A stretch of 64,000 nucleotides of DNA from NCBI GenBank assembly GCA_030683995.1, contig JAUXPH010000058.1, positions 1 through 64,000 on the forward strand. The letters are read 5' to 3'. The notes under the pieces were generated by a model. The model was given only the letters and a program-made list of their open reading frames with translations, did no database searches and was not told where the DNA came from. Made by a program: the position numbers and the translations under genes. Positions 44,792 to 54,174 of the stretch are shown here, piece after piece (position 1 is the stretch's first letter; the number at the start of each line of letters is the position of its first letter). This stretch comes from Lutibacter sp. GTDB lineage: Bacteria > Bacteroidota > Bacteroidia > Flavobacteriales > Flavobacteriaceae.

Positions 44792-44893
44792 CTATCTGTT
44801 TCTATATTGTTTAGAGGCTTCATCCATAAAATCACTCAACATAAAATTGCGGAAACCTACCCCATCGGTGATGACGATGCCTAACTTTTTCAT
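44792..44893 (-). pseudogene. 5' fragment (33 codons) related to the gene at 41635
   Basis: Reads MKKLGIVITDGVGFRNFMLS, then DFMDEASKQYRNR-stop; the first 27 residues match the N-terminus of the gene at 41635 (MKNLGVVITDGVGYRNFIMS). It breaks off into unrelated sequence and stops 2 bp before the deacetylase ATG. Confidence 0.8.
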
Positions 44894-44971
44894 TTGTTTA
44901 TTAAATATTGCTTTTTTTAAATTGCCATTAGAAATTTCCTGTCTTATAGGCACAAAAGAATCTTGTTTATG

Positions 44972-45358
44972 TCATTGCTTCGCCAGTTCGCTATCGCTCG
45001 GGCCCGACATAGGAGGAATCTCATCTTGTTTTACAAAACGTTGATTTAAAAATTCAAATTTTGAATTATAAGAACGTATTAAATCTAATTTTTTTTCTCT
45101 CCTCCAACTTTTTAATTCTTTTTCTCTTGCAATTGCCAACTGAACCCAAGTAAACTTTTCATAATAAACCAAAAATTCTAAATTATATTTTGAAGCAAAT
45201 ATTTTGTTTCCTACCAATATATTTTGATGATGTTGCGCTAGTCTAATTTTAAGATTGTTTGTCATACCCACATAATAGGTCGATCTGTATTTATTCGTGA
45301 TAATGTATACATAATAAGTGTGATAACCTTCTCTGAATTCATACATAATGCTCCTCAT
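44972..45358 (-). CDS. GIY-YIG nuclease family protein
   Basis: 128 aa. YYVYIITNKYRSTYYVGMTNNLKIRLAQHHQ carries the GIY-YIG motif and catalytic Arg, with Glu in the downstream AIAREKELKSWRREKK helix; this is the YhbQ/UPF0213-type small nuclease. The last residues (PPMSGPSDSELAKQ) are encoded by a dispersed repeat (GAGCGATAGCGAACTGGCGA type). It lies between two copies of the 41635-type 5' fragment. Confidence 0.85.
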   Translation of the reverse strand: MRSIMYEFREGYHTYYVYIITNKYRSTYYVGMTNNLKIRLAQHHQNILVGNKIFASKYNLEFLVYYEKFTWVQLAIAREKELKSWRREKKLDLIRSYNSKFEFLNQRFVKQDEIPPMSGPSDSELAKQ

Positions 45359-45474
45359 TTATTTCATCAATATGATGTGATTCCTCCGTTGTAGGAATGA
45401 CAAAAATAAGTGTTTACCCAGCTCTTAATTGTTAACAATATTTAATATACATTATATTTTCTATAATTCCGGAA

Positions 45475-45513
45475 TCATACCCCATCGGTGATGACGATGC
45501 CTAGTTTTTTCAT
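45475..45513 (-). pseudogene. Second 5' fragment (12 codons) related to the gene at 41635
   Basis: Reads MKKLGIVITDGV-stop. Its DNA differs from the first fragment (44792-44893) at only about two positions over the shared 36 bases, so these two are closer to each other than to the intact gene. Confidence 0.75.
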
Positions 45514-45546
45514 TTATTTAATTTTGGTTCCCATTATTTTATTAAA

Positions 45547-45762
45547 TTAATTTATCTCCTGCCGTAAAATATCCATAGCGATTGTCTTTGAAAATTCTTT
45601 TGCTCCAATATCATTTAAGTGACTGCAATTAAAAAAATAGTTGTCTTCCTTAAATAACTGGGTGTAATCCAATAATCCCGGAATTTTTTGTTTTAATTTC
45701 TGGCTAAAATCTTTATTTTTTGTGTCAAAACAAAAGGGTGCCATAAAATAAACCACTTTTAT
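45547..45762 (-). pseudogene. C-terminal remnant of an SGNH/GDSL-hydrolase-like protein, cut by IS982 element
   Basis: The open frame (to 45783) begins inside the IS terminal repeat; host sequence starts at 45762. It ends with CSHLNDIGAKEFSKTIAMDI, resembling the catalytic DxxH block (HLNDxGA) at the end of SGNH/alginate O-acetyltransferase-like proteins. The N-terminal part is not found across the IS, so the gene is broken. Confidence 0.7.
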
Positions 45763-46803
45763 ATGCGAATTAAGGGTTAACAATTGGTTTTAAAAAACAA
45801 GCAGTAAGTTTTCCAAATATATGTACGATTAAACCATTAAAGGATCTGACTTTGCTTGCATTTTGTATTTGAGTTTTTTCATTTATCCAATTAAAAAATG
45901 ATTCTATAGGTTGTCTTATGGCTGATACAGCCTTTGAATAGAGGTTATCATAAGCATAATCTCTTTGTTTAAGAACCTCCGATTTTCCTTTAATCCCTTT
46001 GATTGGCGTTAGCATTGTTATTTGATTTTCGCTGTATAAATTATCAAAAAAATCACGGTTATGATATATTTTATCGCCAAAAAAAGTCCTTCCATAAATT
46101 TCCGACCAATTTTCCTTAAAAACATTTAAATCATTTTCTGAAGCTTTACTAATCACAATACTTTCTGGATGTGGCAAAGTTCCTTTATTGTAATGGTTTA
46201 ATGAATGTAATTTAACACCATTATACCACATATTTTTTGAGGAACAAAAACTTTTATCTGTAATTTCTTTAGCTACTTTCCCTATCCTTTTACCTCCACA
46301 GGTAATAATTGGCATAGAATCTAATAATGAAAACTCCTTTGAACATTCTATTGGAATAAATGCTTGAATTATAGTATTGCATAAAATTTTTAGTGCTCCT
46401 GAAAGTCTGTTCAGACGGGTGCAAAAAGCCACATAAGAGTTTAATTTAGGAAACCAGCTAATCAAATAATTCTTTGCAAAATTATGGATATGTTTAATTT
46501 TATAACGCTGTTCTTCACTCACTGAAAATAAATAAATCGTCATTATTTCTTGGTCTGTAAATTCAGGTCGATTATTATTGGTAAATCTTTGACAGTGATA
46601 TTGTAATTCCTCCTCATATATGTCACATACATATTGATATATTTTTATTAATTTTACTGCTTTAGCCTGATTAATCATGTTGTCTATAATGTTTGAAATT
46701 CACTATAAATATACTGATTATCAGGCTTTTATGCAAATATTTTGATGCTTTTTATCATTGATTTCTTGCTTTTTTATTGTTGTTTTTAACCCTTAATTCG
46801 CAT
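45763..46803 (-). mobile_element. Complete IS982-family insertion sequence
   Basis: 1,041 bp with perfect 18-bp inverted ends: ATGCGAATTAAGGGTTAA at 45763-45780 and its complement at 46786-46803. One full transposase gene. No convincing target duplication: the flanks (left ...CACTTTTAT, right ACTAAAGTA...) agree over at most 2 bp. Both flanking genes are broken and unrelated, so the element marks a rearrangement junction. Confidence 0.88.
45770..46678 (-). CDS. IS982-family DDE transposase
   Basis: 302 aa, full length. Catalytic triad candidates are Asp120 (LLDSMPI), Asp202 (FGDKIYHN) and Glu259 (QPIESFFNW), with the family spacing. N-terminal DNA-binding helical region about 1-110. No frameshift, so transposition should be possible. 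The stop lies within the left terminal repeat. Confidence 0.93.
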   Translation of the reverse strand: MINQAKAVKLIKIYQYVCDIYEEELQYHCQRFTNNNRPEFTDQEIMTIYLFSVSEEQRYKIKHIHNFAKNYLISWFPKLNSYVAFCTRLNRLSGALKILCNTIIQAFIPIECSKEFSLLDSMPIITCGGKRIGKVAKEITDKSFCSSKNMWYNGVKLHSLNHYNKGTLPHPESIVISKASENDLNVFKENWSEIYGRTFFGDKIYHNRDFFDNLYSENQITMLTPIKGIKGKSEVLKQRDYAYDNLYSKAVSAIRQPIESFFNWINEKTQIQNASKVRSFNGLIVHIFGKLTACFLKPIVNP

Positions 46804-47034
46804 ACTAAAGTATTTTTTACTATTTTGATAATCTATCGTATCTATAAGCAATATATTATCTAAATTATCTAAGTACTTAATCTCAAAAGTTAATTTCTCG
46901 ATATCCTTGTCGCTATTATTTACAACATCAAATCGAGCGATATTGTCTTTAATTTCAATAAATTTAGCATTAACATTATTTTTGACGCAAGAAATTAGTG
47001 TAAAGGATAAAATTATTAGCACAAATTTTTTCAT
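46786..47034 (-). CDS. Lipoprotein, 3' end truncated by the IS
   Basis: 82 codons. Lipoprotein signal MKKFVLIILSFTLISC with lipobox LISC (Cys16), then a short beta-rich region. The final residues (MRIKG) and the stop come from the IS right terminal repeat, so the original protein was longer or different at its end. Family not recognised. Confidence 0.65.
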   Translation of the reverse strand: MKKFVLIILSFTLISCVKNNVNAKFIEIKDNIARFDVVNNSDKDIEKLTFEIKYLDNLDNILLIDTIDYQNSKKYFSMRIKG

Positions 47035-47137
47035 AGTTTCAATTTTTTGAAAATAAACCGGTTAAATTTACAACTATCTTTTTATTAAACTAAAAGCCAC
47101 GTTAAACCATAGCTGTTGTTGTGTAACGTAATTTTCG

Positions 47138-47542
47138 TTAGGTTTCTCGAATCCTTTCAATGATTAAATATTTGTCATTAAGTGTTTTTATTTCCCACTT
47201 AATATCTTCCAATCCATTAATTCCATTATCAATTGTGATAATTAAAATAGCATCATTTCTGGTCCAAGTTCCTTGGAAATCGAAAAAAGTCAATGGCGGA
47301 GTGCCACACCACCCTGAACTTCTTTCAATACACTGACTTTTTGTTAAAAAGGAGATTCCATATGCATCATTTTTTAGGGAATTTGCTCTAGTCAGTTTAA
47401 GTTCGGCGTCATTAGAAACTGAATTTATCCAATGACCAATTAACTTGTCGGATTCATTAATTGTAATCGTTTCGTTGTCTTTCTCACATCCAAACGATGT
47501 AACTATTAATAAAAAAAGAACAGTTTTAATTATTGTTTTCAT
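47138..47542 (-). CDS. Small lipoprotein, lipocalin-like
   Basis: About 134 aa from the ATG at 47542. Lipobox SFGC (signal MKTIIKTVLFLLIVTSFGC), then a single beta-rich domain with GHWINS, FDFQGTWTRND and WEIKTLNDKYLIIERI, the pattern of Bacteroidota lipocalin-like lipoproteins. Ligand unknown. Confidence 0.72.
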   Translation of the reverse strand: MKTIIKTVLFLLIVTSFGCEKDNETITINESDKLIGHWINSVSNDAELKLTRANSLKNDAYGISFLTKSQCIERSSGWCGTPPLTFFDFQGTWTRNDAILIITIDNGINGLEDIKWEIKTLNDKYLIIERIRET

Positions 47543-47702
47543 AGTCACAAGGCTTAATTTATTCTTTATTAAATGGTATTTCACCTAGGTTGCGCAATTT
47601 TTTACATCCTAACAAATATAACAAGTTTTCAATAATTGTTGGGTTATATTTTCTTTGCTTGGTTTTCAATATCTAATTTATCTGGCCCGACAGTTAAAAC
47701 CG

Positions 47703-47760
47703 TGGGTTATGATGAGATCCGCGTTTATGAATGGTTTTAACCATTTTTATTAAATTTTAA
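47703..47760. repeat. Dispersed repeat, copy 1
   Basis: Shares TGAAATCCGCGTTTATGAAT-type sequence (here TGAGATCCGCGTTTATGAAT) and the following AATGGTTTTAACCATT palindrome with 50543-50600. Lies between two lipoprotein genes. Confidence 0.6.
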
Positions 47761-47779
47761 TTGGCTGCTAGTTTGCGAA

Positions 47780-48157
47780 TTATTTATAAACCGCATTCAC
47801 TTTCCACAAAGAAATCTCAGGCGGTCCGGCCAGAAAAGTTTGGGATTCAACAATAAATTCTTTGAGATGTTTTGTTTTCATATGTTGATTTTGATAATAC
47901 AACGCATCATCCCATTCTTCATATAACAAAATATTCGAATTGTCATTTTGATCAATGTGCAGTTTAAGACTCACAAAATGTTCTTCTCCTTTAACTTGTT
48001 CAATCAGTTTTTTTAAGCCCGTAACAGCATCAACACTTTTGTTTGGCAGTGTTTTGTATTTCACAACAACAATTAAATTGTTTCCATCATCTTTTTTCCC
48101 ACATCCGGTAAAGATTGAAAAGATCATCAAACCTAAAATCAAAAAAAGTTTCTTCAT
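47780..48157 (-). CDS. Antibiotic biosynthesis monooxygenase (ABM)-fold lipoprotein
   Basis: 125 aa. Signal peptide with lipobox FTGC (MKKLFLILGLMIFSIFTGC) followed by an ABM ferredoxin-like domain: VVVKYKTLPNKSVDAVTGLKKLIEQ, SLKLHIDQNDNSNILLYEEW and a HMKTKHLKEF helix. Such domains act as small quinol monooxygenases or are binding proteins; an exported form is less common. Exact role unknown. Confidence 0.82.
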   Translation of the reverse strand: MKKLFLILGLMIFSIFTGCGKKDDGNNLIVVVKYKTLPNKSVDAVTGLKKLIEQVKGEEHFVSLKLHIDQNDNSNILLYEEWDDALYYQNQHMKTKHLKEFIVESQTFLAGPPEISLWKVNAVYK

Positions 48158-48849
48158 ACTATCGTTATTAATGGTTAATTATTTTTTATGTGAGGCAAAC
48201 TGTTTGCAAGTAACTTGTTTAGGTCTTACAAATATCAGACTTTATTTTACTTAATTTCAGCAATTTTATGTTACCCAAAATTACAATAATTTTAGTAGGA
48301 ATCAAAAAGAGTTATTCAATAGTGTAACGTCAGGTATTTATTAATCATTTTTTCCGAAACTTTTGTTTTTTCTTCGATTTTCTGAGATTGATGCTTATTT
48401 CAACTATGCTTTTTTGCCATCTGTAAAGTTTTCATCAAAAGCAACTTTTTCGATTCTGTGTACCGTATAAAATGCCCGTGTTTTACAGTTATAGGTTATT
48501 CATTTCGTTTGTAGCGCAATGTCTACCTTATTGTTTTCTTAATTATTTAGGCAATTTAAAAATCTAAGATTATTCCACTTATTGCATATTTTTATCATTT
48601 TTCACAACAATAATTGTTTTGCTCCAATATTCAAAATCAGCGTTCTAATGATCATTAGATGGAATGTTTCCTTGTTTTTTTTAATTAATCATTAGATATT
48701 TTTTCTTATCTTTAATACTAATTAAGCTGAAGATTTCAGACACTCAAAGTATGTCTTAAACCCTTTATGTTGCCTCGAGTCTCTCCAATCCCGCTGAAAT
48801 TATAACAGTACAAATTAGATTTTATTTAAAAAACTAACTATGGGTTAAA
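48158..48849. other. 692-bp intergenic region upstream of the TolB/TPR gene
   Basis: AT-rich. It holds a 14-bp palindrome CTAATGATCATTAG (48645-48658) and a repeat of ATCATTAGAT at 48651-48660 and 48688-48697, 37 bp apart, about 150-200 bp before the gene start: possible regulator sites. No ORF or RNA gene seen. Confidence 0.5.
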
Positions 48850-50424
48850 GTGAATTTTAAAAAATATATAGCAGAGCTTAAAAGGCGTAATGTATTTAGA
48901 TCAGCGATAACCTATTTAGTCATAGCTTGGGTAATTGCTCAAGTATCTGCTATTGTTCTTCCAGCTTTTAATGCCCCGCATTATTTTATGAAAACCTTGA
49001 TTTTTATATTGATTATTGGTTTTCCAATCAGTTTAGTTTTTGCTTGGGTATATGAATTGTCTCCAAAGGGAATTAAAAAAATTAAAAATATTGTAGTGCC
49101 ACAATTTAAAGCTGAACTGCTTAAAAATCAGCTTAATAATGACAATAAAAAACTAGTGGTCTTGCCGTTTCAGAACACCAGTTCCGACAATGACAGCAAT
49201 TATTTTAGTGACGGATTAACAGAGGAAATCATTATCCGTTTGTCCGGAATCAAAGAGCTTGATATTGCTTCACGAAGTACTTCTATGCGGTATAGAGATT
49301 CTGAATTGGATATTGTGTCCTTGGGTCGAGAATTAAAAGCGAGATATCTTTTGCAAGGAACTGTGCGTAAGTTTAAGAATGATTTAAAAATATCAACAGC
49401 ATTAATTGATGTTGAAAAAGATGCACAGCTTTGGGCCGATATTTATCATGGAAAAATTGAGGATGTTTTTGGTATTCAGGAACAGGTATCAAAGAAGATT
49501 GTAAAGTCATTGCAATTAAAGCTTACACCAAAAGAAAAAGTAGCCCTTGGCAAAAGAGCAACAATGAATAGCGATGCCTATGATGCTAACCTAAGAGCTC
49601 GCGAATTTCTGTTTAGATACACAAAGAGCTATCTTCATTTAGCAATAGATCTTTTTCAAAATGCAATTGATTTAGACCCAAAATATGCTGCTGCTTATGC
49701 GGGTATGGCTGAGGCTTGTGCCTTACTTTATGAAACACATGATAAAAATCTCAAATGGATTAAAAAGGCAGAAGAATCATCATTAAAAGCACTTATCTAT
49801 GATCCTGCTTCATCTGAAGCTTATAGTGCTCTTGGCCTGGTTTATTATAACAAAAATTTACCAAAAGAAGCTTTGATAGCTGCTGAAAAGGCGATTTCAT
49901 TTGACCCTGACAATTTTTTTGCTTATTGGGTAAGGGGCAGGCTATATAGAGTGATGGACAGAGATGCTGAGGCAGTTTTTGATTTCATTAAAGTATTAGA
50001 ACTTAATGGAGATTTCCATTCTCCTTATGGTGATTTACAGATGGCTTATGAAACATTACAGGATAAAAAAAATCTGCAGGCTACTGTTGAACGCGCCGTA
50101 TTATTTTACCCAACCTATTTGTTACATCACCCTGATGACTCTCGCGCTCATCAATTTTATGCTTTTACACTGAAAAGGCTGGGCCGTTTAGAAGAAGCAA
50201 AAAAAGAAATGCAAAAAGGAATTGAACAAAATCCAAACGACCCAATTATTGTTTATAATGCCGCTTGTTTTTATGCATTAATAGATGATAAAAAGGTCGC
50301 TATTGAAAATCTTAAAAAAGCGATGAGTAATGGGTTCGAAAACTATAACTATCTCAAACATGACCCTGATCTTAATAGCTTACAGAAGGAGCCTGATTTT
50401 GTTGCATTAATGCAAGGTAAATAA
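48850..50424 (+). CDS. Membrane-anchored TolB-like/TPR protein
   Basis: 524 aa from a GTG start. Two N-terminal transmembrane helices (about 17-40 and 48-68), then a TolB/FlgO-like alpha/beta domain (KLVVLPFQNTSSDNDSNYFSDGLTEEIII... about 97-215) and several TPR repeats (about 240-510; for example YAAAYAGMAEACALLYET, SEAYSALGLVYYNKNLPKEALIAAEKAISFDPDN). The same arrangement follows adenylate cyclase or HTH domains in regulators; here no cyclase or DNA-binding domain is present. Role likely signalling or assembly. Confidence 0.87.
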   Translation: MNFKKYIAELKRRNVFRSAITYLVIAWVIAQVSAIVLPAFNAPHYFMKTLIFILIIGFPISLVFAWVYELSPKGIKKIKNIVVPQFKAELLKNQLNNDNKKLVVLPFQNTSSDNDSNYFSDGLTEEIIIRLSGIKELDIASRSTSMRYRDSELDIVSLGRELKARYLLQGTVRKFKNDLKISTALIDVEKDAQLWADIYHGKIEDVFGIQEQVSKKIVKSLQLKLTPKEKVALGKRATMNSDAYDANLRAREFLFRYTKSYLHLAIDLFQNAIDLDPKYAAAYAGMAEACALLYETHDKNLKWIKKAEESSLKALIYDPASSEAYSALGLVYYNKNLPKEALIAAEKAISFDPDNFFAYWVRGRLYRVMDRDAEAVFDFIKVLELNGDFHSPYGDLQMAYETLQDKKNLQATVERAVLFYPTYLLHHPDDSRAHQFYAFTLKRLGRLEEAKKEMQKGIEQNPNDPIIVYNAACFYALIDDKKVAIENLKKAMSNGFENYNYLKHDPDLNSLQKEPDFVALMQGK

Positions 50425-50483
50425 CAGATTATGAATGAATTAGGCCAAGGCTTTTGATGTTTTTTTTAAGTTTGAATTCATTT

Positions 50484-50600
50484 AAACCGTTTTAACGGTT
50501 TGGTCTTTCAAAAATTCATCATAGCTATGGGTTTAAACTCTGGGCTATTAATGAAATCCGCGTTTATGAATGGTTTCAACCATTTATTAAATTTTAGTGA
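50484..50600. repeat. Dispersed repeat, copy 2, plus palindrome
   Basis: AAACCGTT-tt-AACGGTTT hairpin (50484-50501) followed by a second copy (about 50543-50600) of the repeat at 47703. Lies between the convergent TPR and methylmalonyl-CoA mutase genes and might help termination, though no long T run follows. Confidence 0.6.
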
Positions 50601-50611
50601 ACTCCAACAAT

Positions 50612-52663
50612 CTATTTATCAATCAGCACATTTAATATTTCAATGGCGGCTTTTGATATTTTTGTGCCCGGACCGAAAACACCCGCCACGCCGGCATCAA
50701 ACAAAAACTGGTAATCTTGTGCCGGAATTACGCCACCGGCAATCACCATAATGTCTTCGCGTCCGTAAGATTTTAATTCCGCAATTACTTGTGGCACCAA
50801 GGTTTTATGTCCAGCCGCCTGGGAAGAAATTCCCAATACGTGCACATCATTTTCTATGGCCTGTTTTACGGCTTCTTTTGGTGTTTGGAACAGCGGACCA
50901 ATATCCACGTCGAAACCCAAATCGGCATAACCTGTGGCTATTACTTTTGCGCCGCGGTCGTGGCCGTCTTGCCCTAATTTTGCAATCATAATTCGCGGAC
51001 GTCTTCCTTCCAATTCTGCGAATTTATTGGCCAATTCCTTGGCTTTTTCAAAATCTGGATCGTTTTTTATTTCTTTGCTGTACACGCCGGAAATGGATTT
51101 AATGGTTGCTTTATATCTTCCAAATACTTTTTCTAAAGCATCGGAAATTTCCCCTAAAGTAGCTCTTTTTTCAGCAGCAATAATCGCCAGCTCCAATAAA
51201 TTTCCTTCTTGGGTTTTGGCGCAATTGGTTAAATTTTGCAGTGCTTTTTGAACTTCTTCGTTATTTCTTGCTGATTTTAATGCTTTTAAACGCGCAATTT
51301 GCGATTCCCGAACGGCATCATTGTCCACTTCTAAAATCTGCAACGGATCTTCTTCTTCCAAAATATATTTATTCACGCCCACAATAATATCGCGGGTGCT
51401 GTCAATTCTGGCTTGTTTTTTTGCGGAAGCTTCTTCTATGCGCAATTTCGGAATGCCTTGCTCAATGGCTTTGGTCATTCCGCCCAGTTCGTCAACTTCC
51501 TGCAACAATTCCCAAGCTTTATTGACCATCTCTTCGGTACGTTTTTCGACAAAATCAGAACCGGCCCAAGGATCAACAGTTTTGGTAATTTTTGTTTCTT
51601 CCTGAATATAAATTTGGGTATTTCTGGCTATTCGGGCGGAGAAATCGGTGGGTAATGCAATCGCTTCATCAAGCGCATTGGTGTGCAAACTTTGCGTGCC
51701 GCCAAATGCCGCAGCCATTGCTTCAATAGCGGTTCTGGCAACATTGTTAAACGGATCTTGTTCTGTTAAACTCCAGCCGCTTGTTTGGCAATGGGTGCGC
51801 AATATCAACGATTTCGGATTTTTCGGGTTGAATTGCTTCACCATTTTTGCCCACAACATCCGTGCGGCCCTCATTTTTGCAATTTCACCAAAATGATCCA
51901 TGCCAATGGCCCAGAAAAACGACAAACGTGGCGCAAAAGAATCGATGTCCATGCCCGCTGCAATTCCGGTTTTAATGTATTCCAATCCGTCGGCCAAAGT
52001 ATAGGCCAGTTCAATTTCTGGTGTGGCGCCGGCTTCTTGCATATGATAGCCCGAAATGGAAATGGAATTAAATTTCGGCATATTTTTGCTGGCATATTCA
52101 AAAATGTCGGCAATAATTTTCATCGATGGCGTTGGCGGATAAATGTACGTGTTGCGCACCATAAATTCTTTTAAAATATCATTTTGAATGGTGCCTTCCA
52201 ACAATTTTTCTTCAACGCCTTGCTCTTTTGCGGCCACAATATAAAAGGCCAAAATGGGTAAAACAGCGCCGTTCATGGTCATGGAAACCGACATCTGGTC
52301 TAACGGAATTTGGTCAAAAAGCATTTTCATATCTTCCACCGAATCAATGGCCACACCAGCTTTGCCAACATCGCTTTGCACACGCTCGTGATCGGAATCG
52401 TAACCGCGGTGCGTTGCCAAATCAAATGCAACCGACAAACCTTTTTGGCCTGCCGCCAAGTTTCTGCGATAAAATGCGTTGCTTTCTTCGGCCGTTGAAA
52501 ATCCGGCATACTGGCGAATGGTCCAGGGCTGGCGAACAAACATGGTCGAGTAGGGCCCTCTTAAATACGGTGGCATTCCGGCAACATAATTTTCGTGTTC
52601 GAAAGAAGTTTCCTTTTCGGTTTGGCTGACAATTTTTAGTTGTGAAAAATCTTTACGTTTCAT
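50612..52663 (-). CDS. mutB: Methylmalonyl-CoA mutase, large (catalytic) subunit
   Basis: 683 aa, adenosylcobalamin-dependent isomerisation of succinyl-CoA and methylmalonyl-CoA. Substrate TIM barrel with the family motif [21 protein letters not shown] and a C-terminal cobalamin domain with DGHDRG (axial His) and the GGVIP segment. The true start is the ATG at 52663 ([10 protein letters not shown]), supplied by the dispersed repeat; the longer upstream frame is repeat sequence. Partner subunit lies directly upstream. Confidence 0.96.
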   Translation of the reverse strand: MKRKDFSQLKIVSQTEKETSFEHENYVAGMPPYLRGPYSTMFVRQPWTIRQYAGFSTAEESNAFYRRNLAAGQKGLSVAFDLATHRGYDSDHERVQSDVGKAGVAIDSVEDMKMLFDQIPLDQMSVSMTMNGAVLPILAFYIVAAKEQGVEEKLLEGTIQNDILKEFMVRNTYIYPPTPSMKIIADIFEYASKNMPKFNSISISGYHMQEAGATPEIELAYTLADGLEYIKTGIAAGMDIDSFAPRLSFFWAIGMDHFGEIAKMRAARMLWAKMVKQFNPKNPKSLILRTHCQTSGWSLTEQDPFNNVARTAIEAMAAAFGGTQSLHTNALDEAIALPTDFSARIARNTQIYIQEETKITKTVDPWAGSDFVEKRTEEMVNKAWELLQEVDELGGMTKAIEQGIPKLRIEEASAKKQARIDSTRDIIVGVNKYILEEEDPLQILEVDNDAVRESQIARLKALKSARNNEEVQKALQNLTNCAKTQEGNLLELAIIAAEKRATLGEISDALEKVFGRYKATIKSISGVYSKEIKNDPDFEKAKELANKFAELEGRRPRIMIAKLGQDGHDRGAKVIATGYADLGFDVDIGPLFQTPKEAVKQAIENDVHVLGISSQAAGHKTLVPQVIAELKSYGREDIMVIAGGVIPAQDYQFLFDAGVAGVFGPGTKISKAAIEILNVLIDK

Positions 52664-52748
52664 CTGTTTAATTTTATTTTTATTGGTACAGATGCAGTCG
52701 CCATTAATCATTCTGCTGTGTATCAAAATTTGTTATTGCTCGTTTCAT
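52661..52748 (-). repeat. Start-codon repeat, locus E (one unit) between mutA and mutB
   Basis: Runs from ATG at 52748 to the mutB ATG (52661-52663). Its first part (GATGAAACGAGCAATAACAA) is read as the last residues DETSNNKF of mutA including its TGA; its end is the mutB start. So one repeat unit makes both the stop of one gene and the start of the next. Confidence 0.88.
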
Positions 52749-54093
52749 CTTTCAGTCTTTTTTGTTCTAATTTTTCTGCCAATCTGGTTGGGATTATCGG
52801 AATTATCAGTGTTTTTTGTGGATTTCTTGCAACAAACGGATTCGCCTGTAAATCGTGTTTCATTTTATCCTGTTGGTTTGGATATTTGTTGGTTCCCAGC
52901 AAAACCAATTCGCCGGCATCAAATTGCGCTTGCTCTTTTTGTGCATTTTCTTTGATTTTTCGCTGAATAACACCTTCTTTCAATTGCGCTAAAAATCCGC
53001 CTCCTTTTTCAATTTCTTTAAAAATTTCCAAAGCTTTTTCTGCGATTTGCTTGGTGACGGATTCAATATAATAGGAATTTGTGGCAATTTGTTGTCCGTG
53101 TTTAAAATAGCTTTCTTCCTTTAAAATAAGCAATTGGTTTCTGGCAATTCGGTCACCAAAATCATTGGAATCGTGAAAAACAGCATCATAAGCACAATTT
53201 GAAATGGTGTTTGCACCGCCCAAAATGGCGCTCATGCTTTCAGTAGTGGTACGCAGCATATTTACGTTGTAATCGTAAATGGTTTTGTTCCGCAAACTTG
53301 GTTCGGCAAAAACAATGGCGTTTGCCTCGGTTTCATATTGGCTGAGCATTAAATTGTACACATATTTAAAAGCCCGGATTTTTGAAATTTCGAAGAAATA
53401 ATGGTTGCCAACCGCAAAATTGAATTGTATTTTTTGGGCAATTTCAGCGCCAAATCTGGTTAAATATTCGTTAGCAACTGCCAAAGCATACGCCACTTGC
53501 TGTACCGTATTTGCGCCGGCATTTTGGTAAATATCGACATTAACGCCCAATATAAATGCAGCCTTATTTTTATGAAGAATCGTTTCCAACGTTTTAAAAT
53601 CGTCATTCAAAGATTTGTGCCAATTTCCGGTTCTTGCCAATTTGCCAACAATGTCGATATTGTAAAAAACCGTTTCGTTTTTAAGTAAATCGGCAAGTTC
53701 ATCAATAAAGACTTCTGATAAAAACTCAAAATTAAAATGAAATTCTATGTTTTTATCCAGCAAATTTTTAAATAATAAAGCAGCGTCAAAAGGTTTTTTA
53801 GCGATAAATTTCAGTGAATTTGCGCCTTTGCTGGTGGCGTTAACCGCTTTTAGGTTTGCCTCAGCTTCACCGGAAACGACTATTTTCTGGCAAATTTTAA
53901 AATCTTCTTTGGAGAGCGGAATGTTTAATTTTAAGAATTCGTCTAAATGGTAAAAAGGTTTGATGGTAATTCCTTCATTTGTTTTGGTGAGAAGGGTTTC
54001 GTTGTAATCTGCCCCTTTTAAGTCGAACTGAATTTTTTGTTTCCAAGCCGCAGCCGAAACTGGCGGAAATTCTTGAGTAATAATACTGCTCAT
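52723..54093 (-). CDS. mutA: Methylmalonyl-CoA mutase, small subunit
   Basis: 456 aa non-catalytic partner of MutB, with a mutase-like barrel ([57 protein letters not shown]) but with no cobalamin domain motif DGHDRG. Ends in DETSNNKF encoded by the repeat unit. Together with mutB it supports propionate/succinate metabolism. Confidence 0.93.
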   Translation of the reverse strand: MSSIITQEFPPVSAAAWKQKIQFDLKGADYNETLLTKTNEGITIKPFYHLDEFLKLNIPLSKEDFKICQKIVVSGEAEANLKAVNATSKGANSLKFIAKKPFDAALLFKNLLDKNIEFHFNFEFLSEVFIDELADLLKNETVFYNIDIVGKLARTGNWHKSLNDDFKTLETILHKNKAAFILGVNVDIYQNAGANTVQQVAYALAVANEYLTRFGAEIAQKIQFNFAVGNHYFFEISKIRAFKYVYNLMLSQYETEANAIVFAEPSLRNKTIYDYNVNMLRTTTESMSAILGGANTISNCAYDAVFHDSNDFGDRIARNQLLILKEESYFKHGQQIATNSYYIESVTKQIAEKALEIFKEIEKGGGFLAQLKEGVIQRKIKENAQKEQAQFDAGELVLLGTNKYPNQQDKMKHDLQANPFVARNPQKTLIIPIIPTRLAEKLEQKRLKDETSNNKF

Positions 54094-54174
54094 AATTAAG
54101 GTATATAAAACAAAAATCGGAAATATTTTTAGAAGAAAACCTTATGTGCTCAATAACTTGCTAAAAAGGTATCG

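Noticed and set aside
45763-46803. Larger composite transposon around the IS982 element
   Set aside because: Only one IS copy is present; flanking fragments differ and no second terminal repeat set was found in the window.
48158-48849. Possible riboswitch or small RNA upstream of the TPR gene
   Set aside because: No conserved riboswitch core, tRNA-like or terminator-antiterminator arrangement could be recognised; only the palindrome is reported.
52664-52726. N-terminal extension of mutB ([16 protein letters not shown]...)
   Set aside because: This stretch is the dispersed repeat, not conserved mutase sequence; the ATG at 52663 gives the normal protein start.
54094-54174. Cobalamin riboswitch for the methylmalonyl-CoA mutase genes
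   Set aside because: The gap before mutA is about 80 bp and lacks a B12-box-like sequence.
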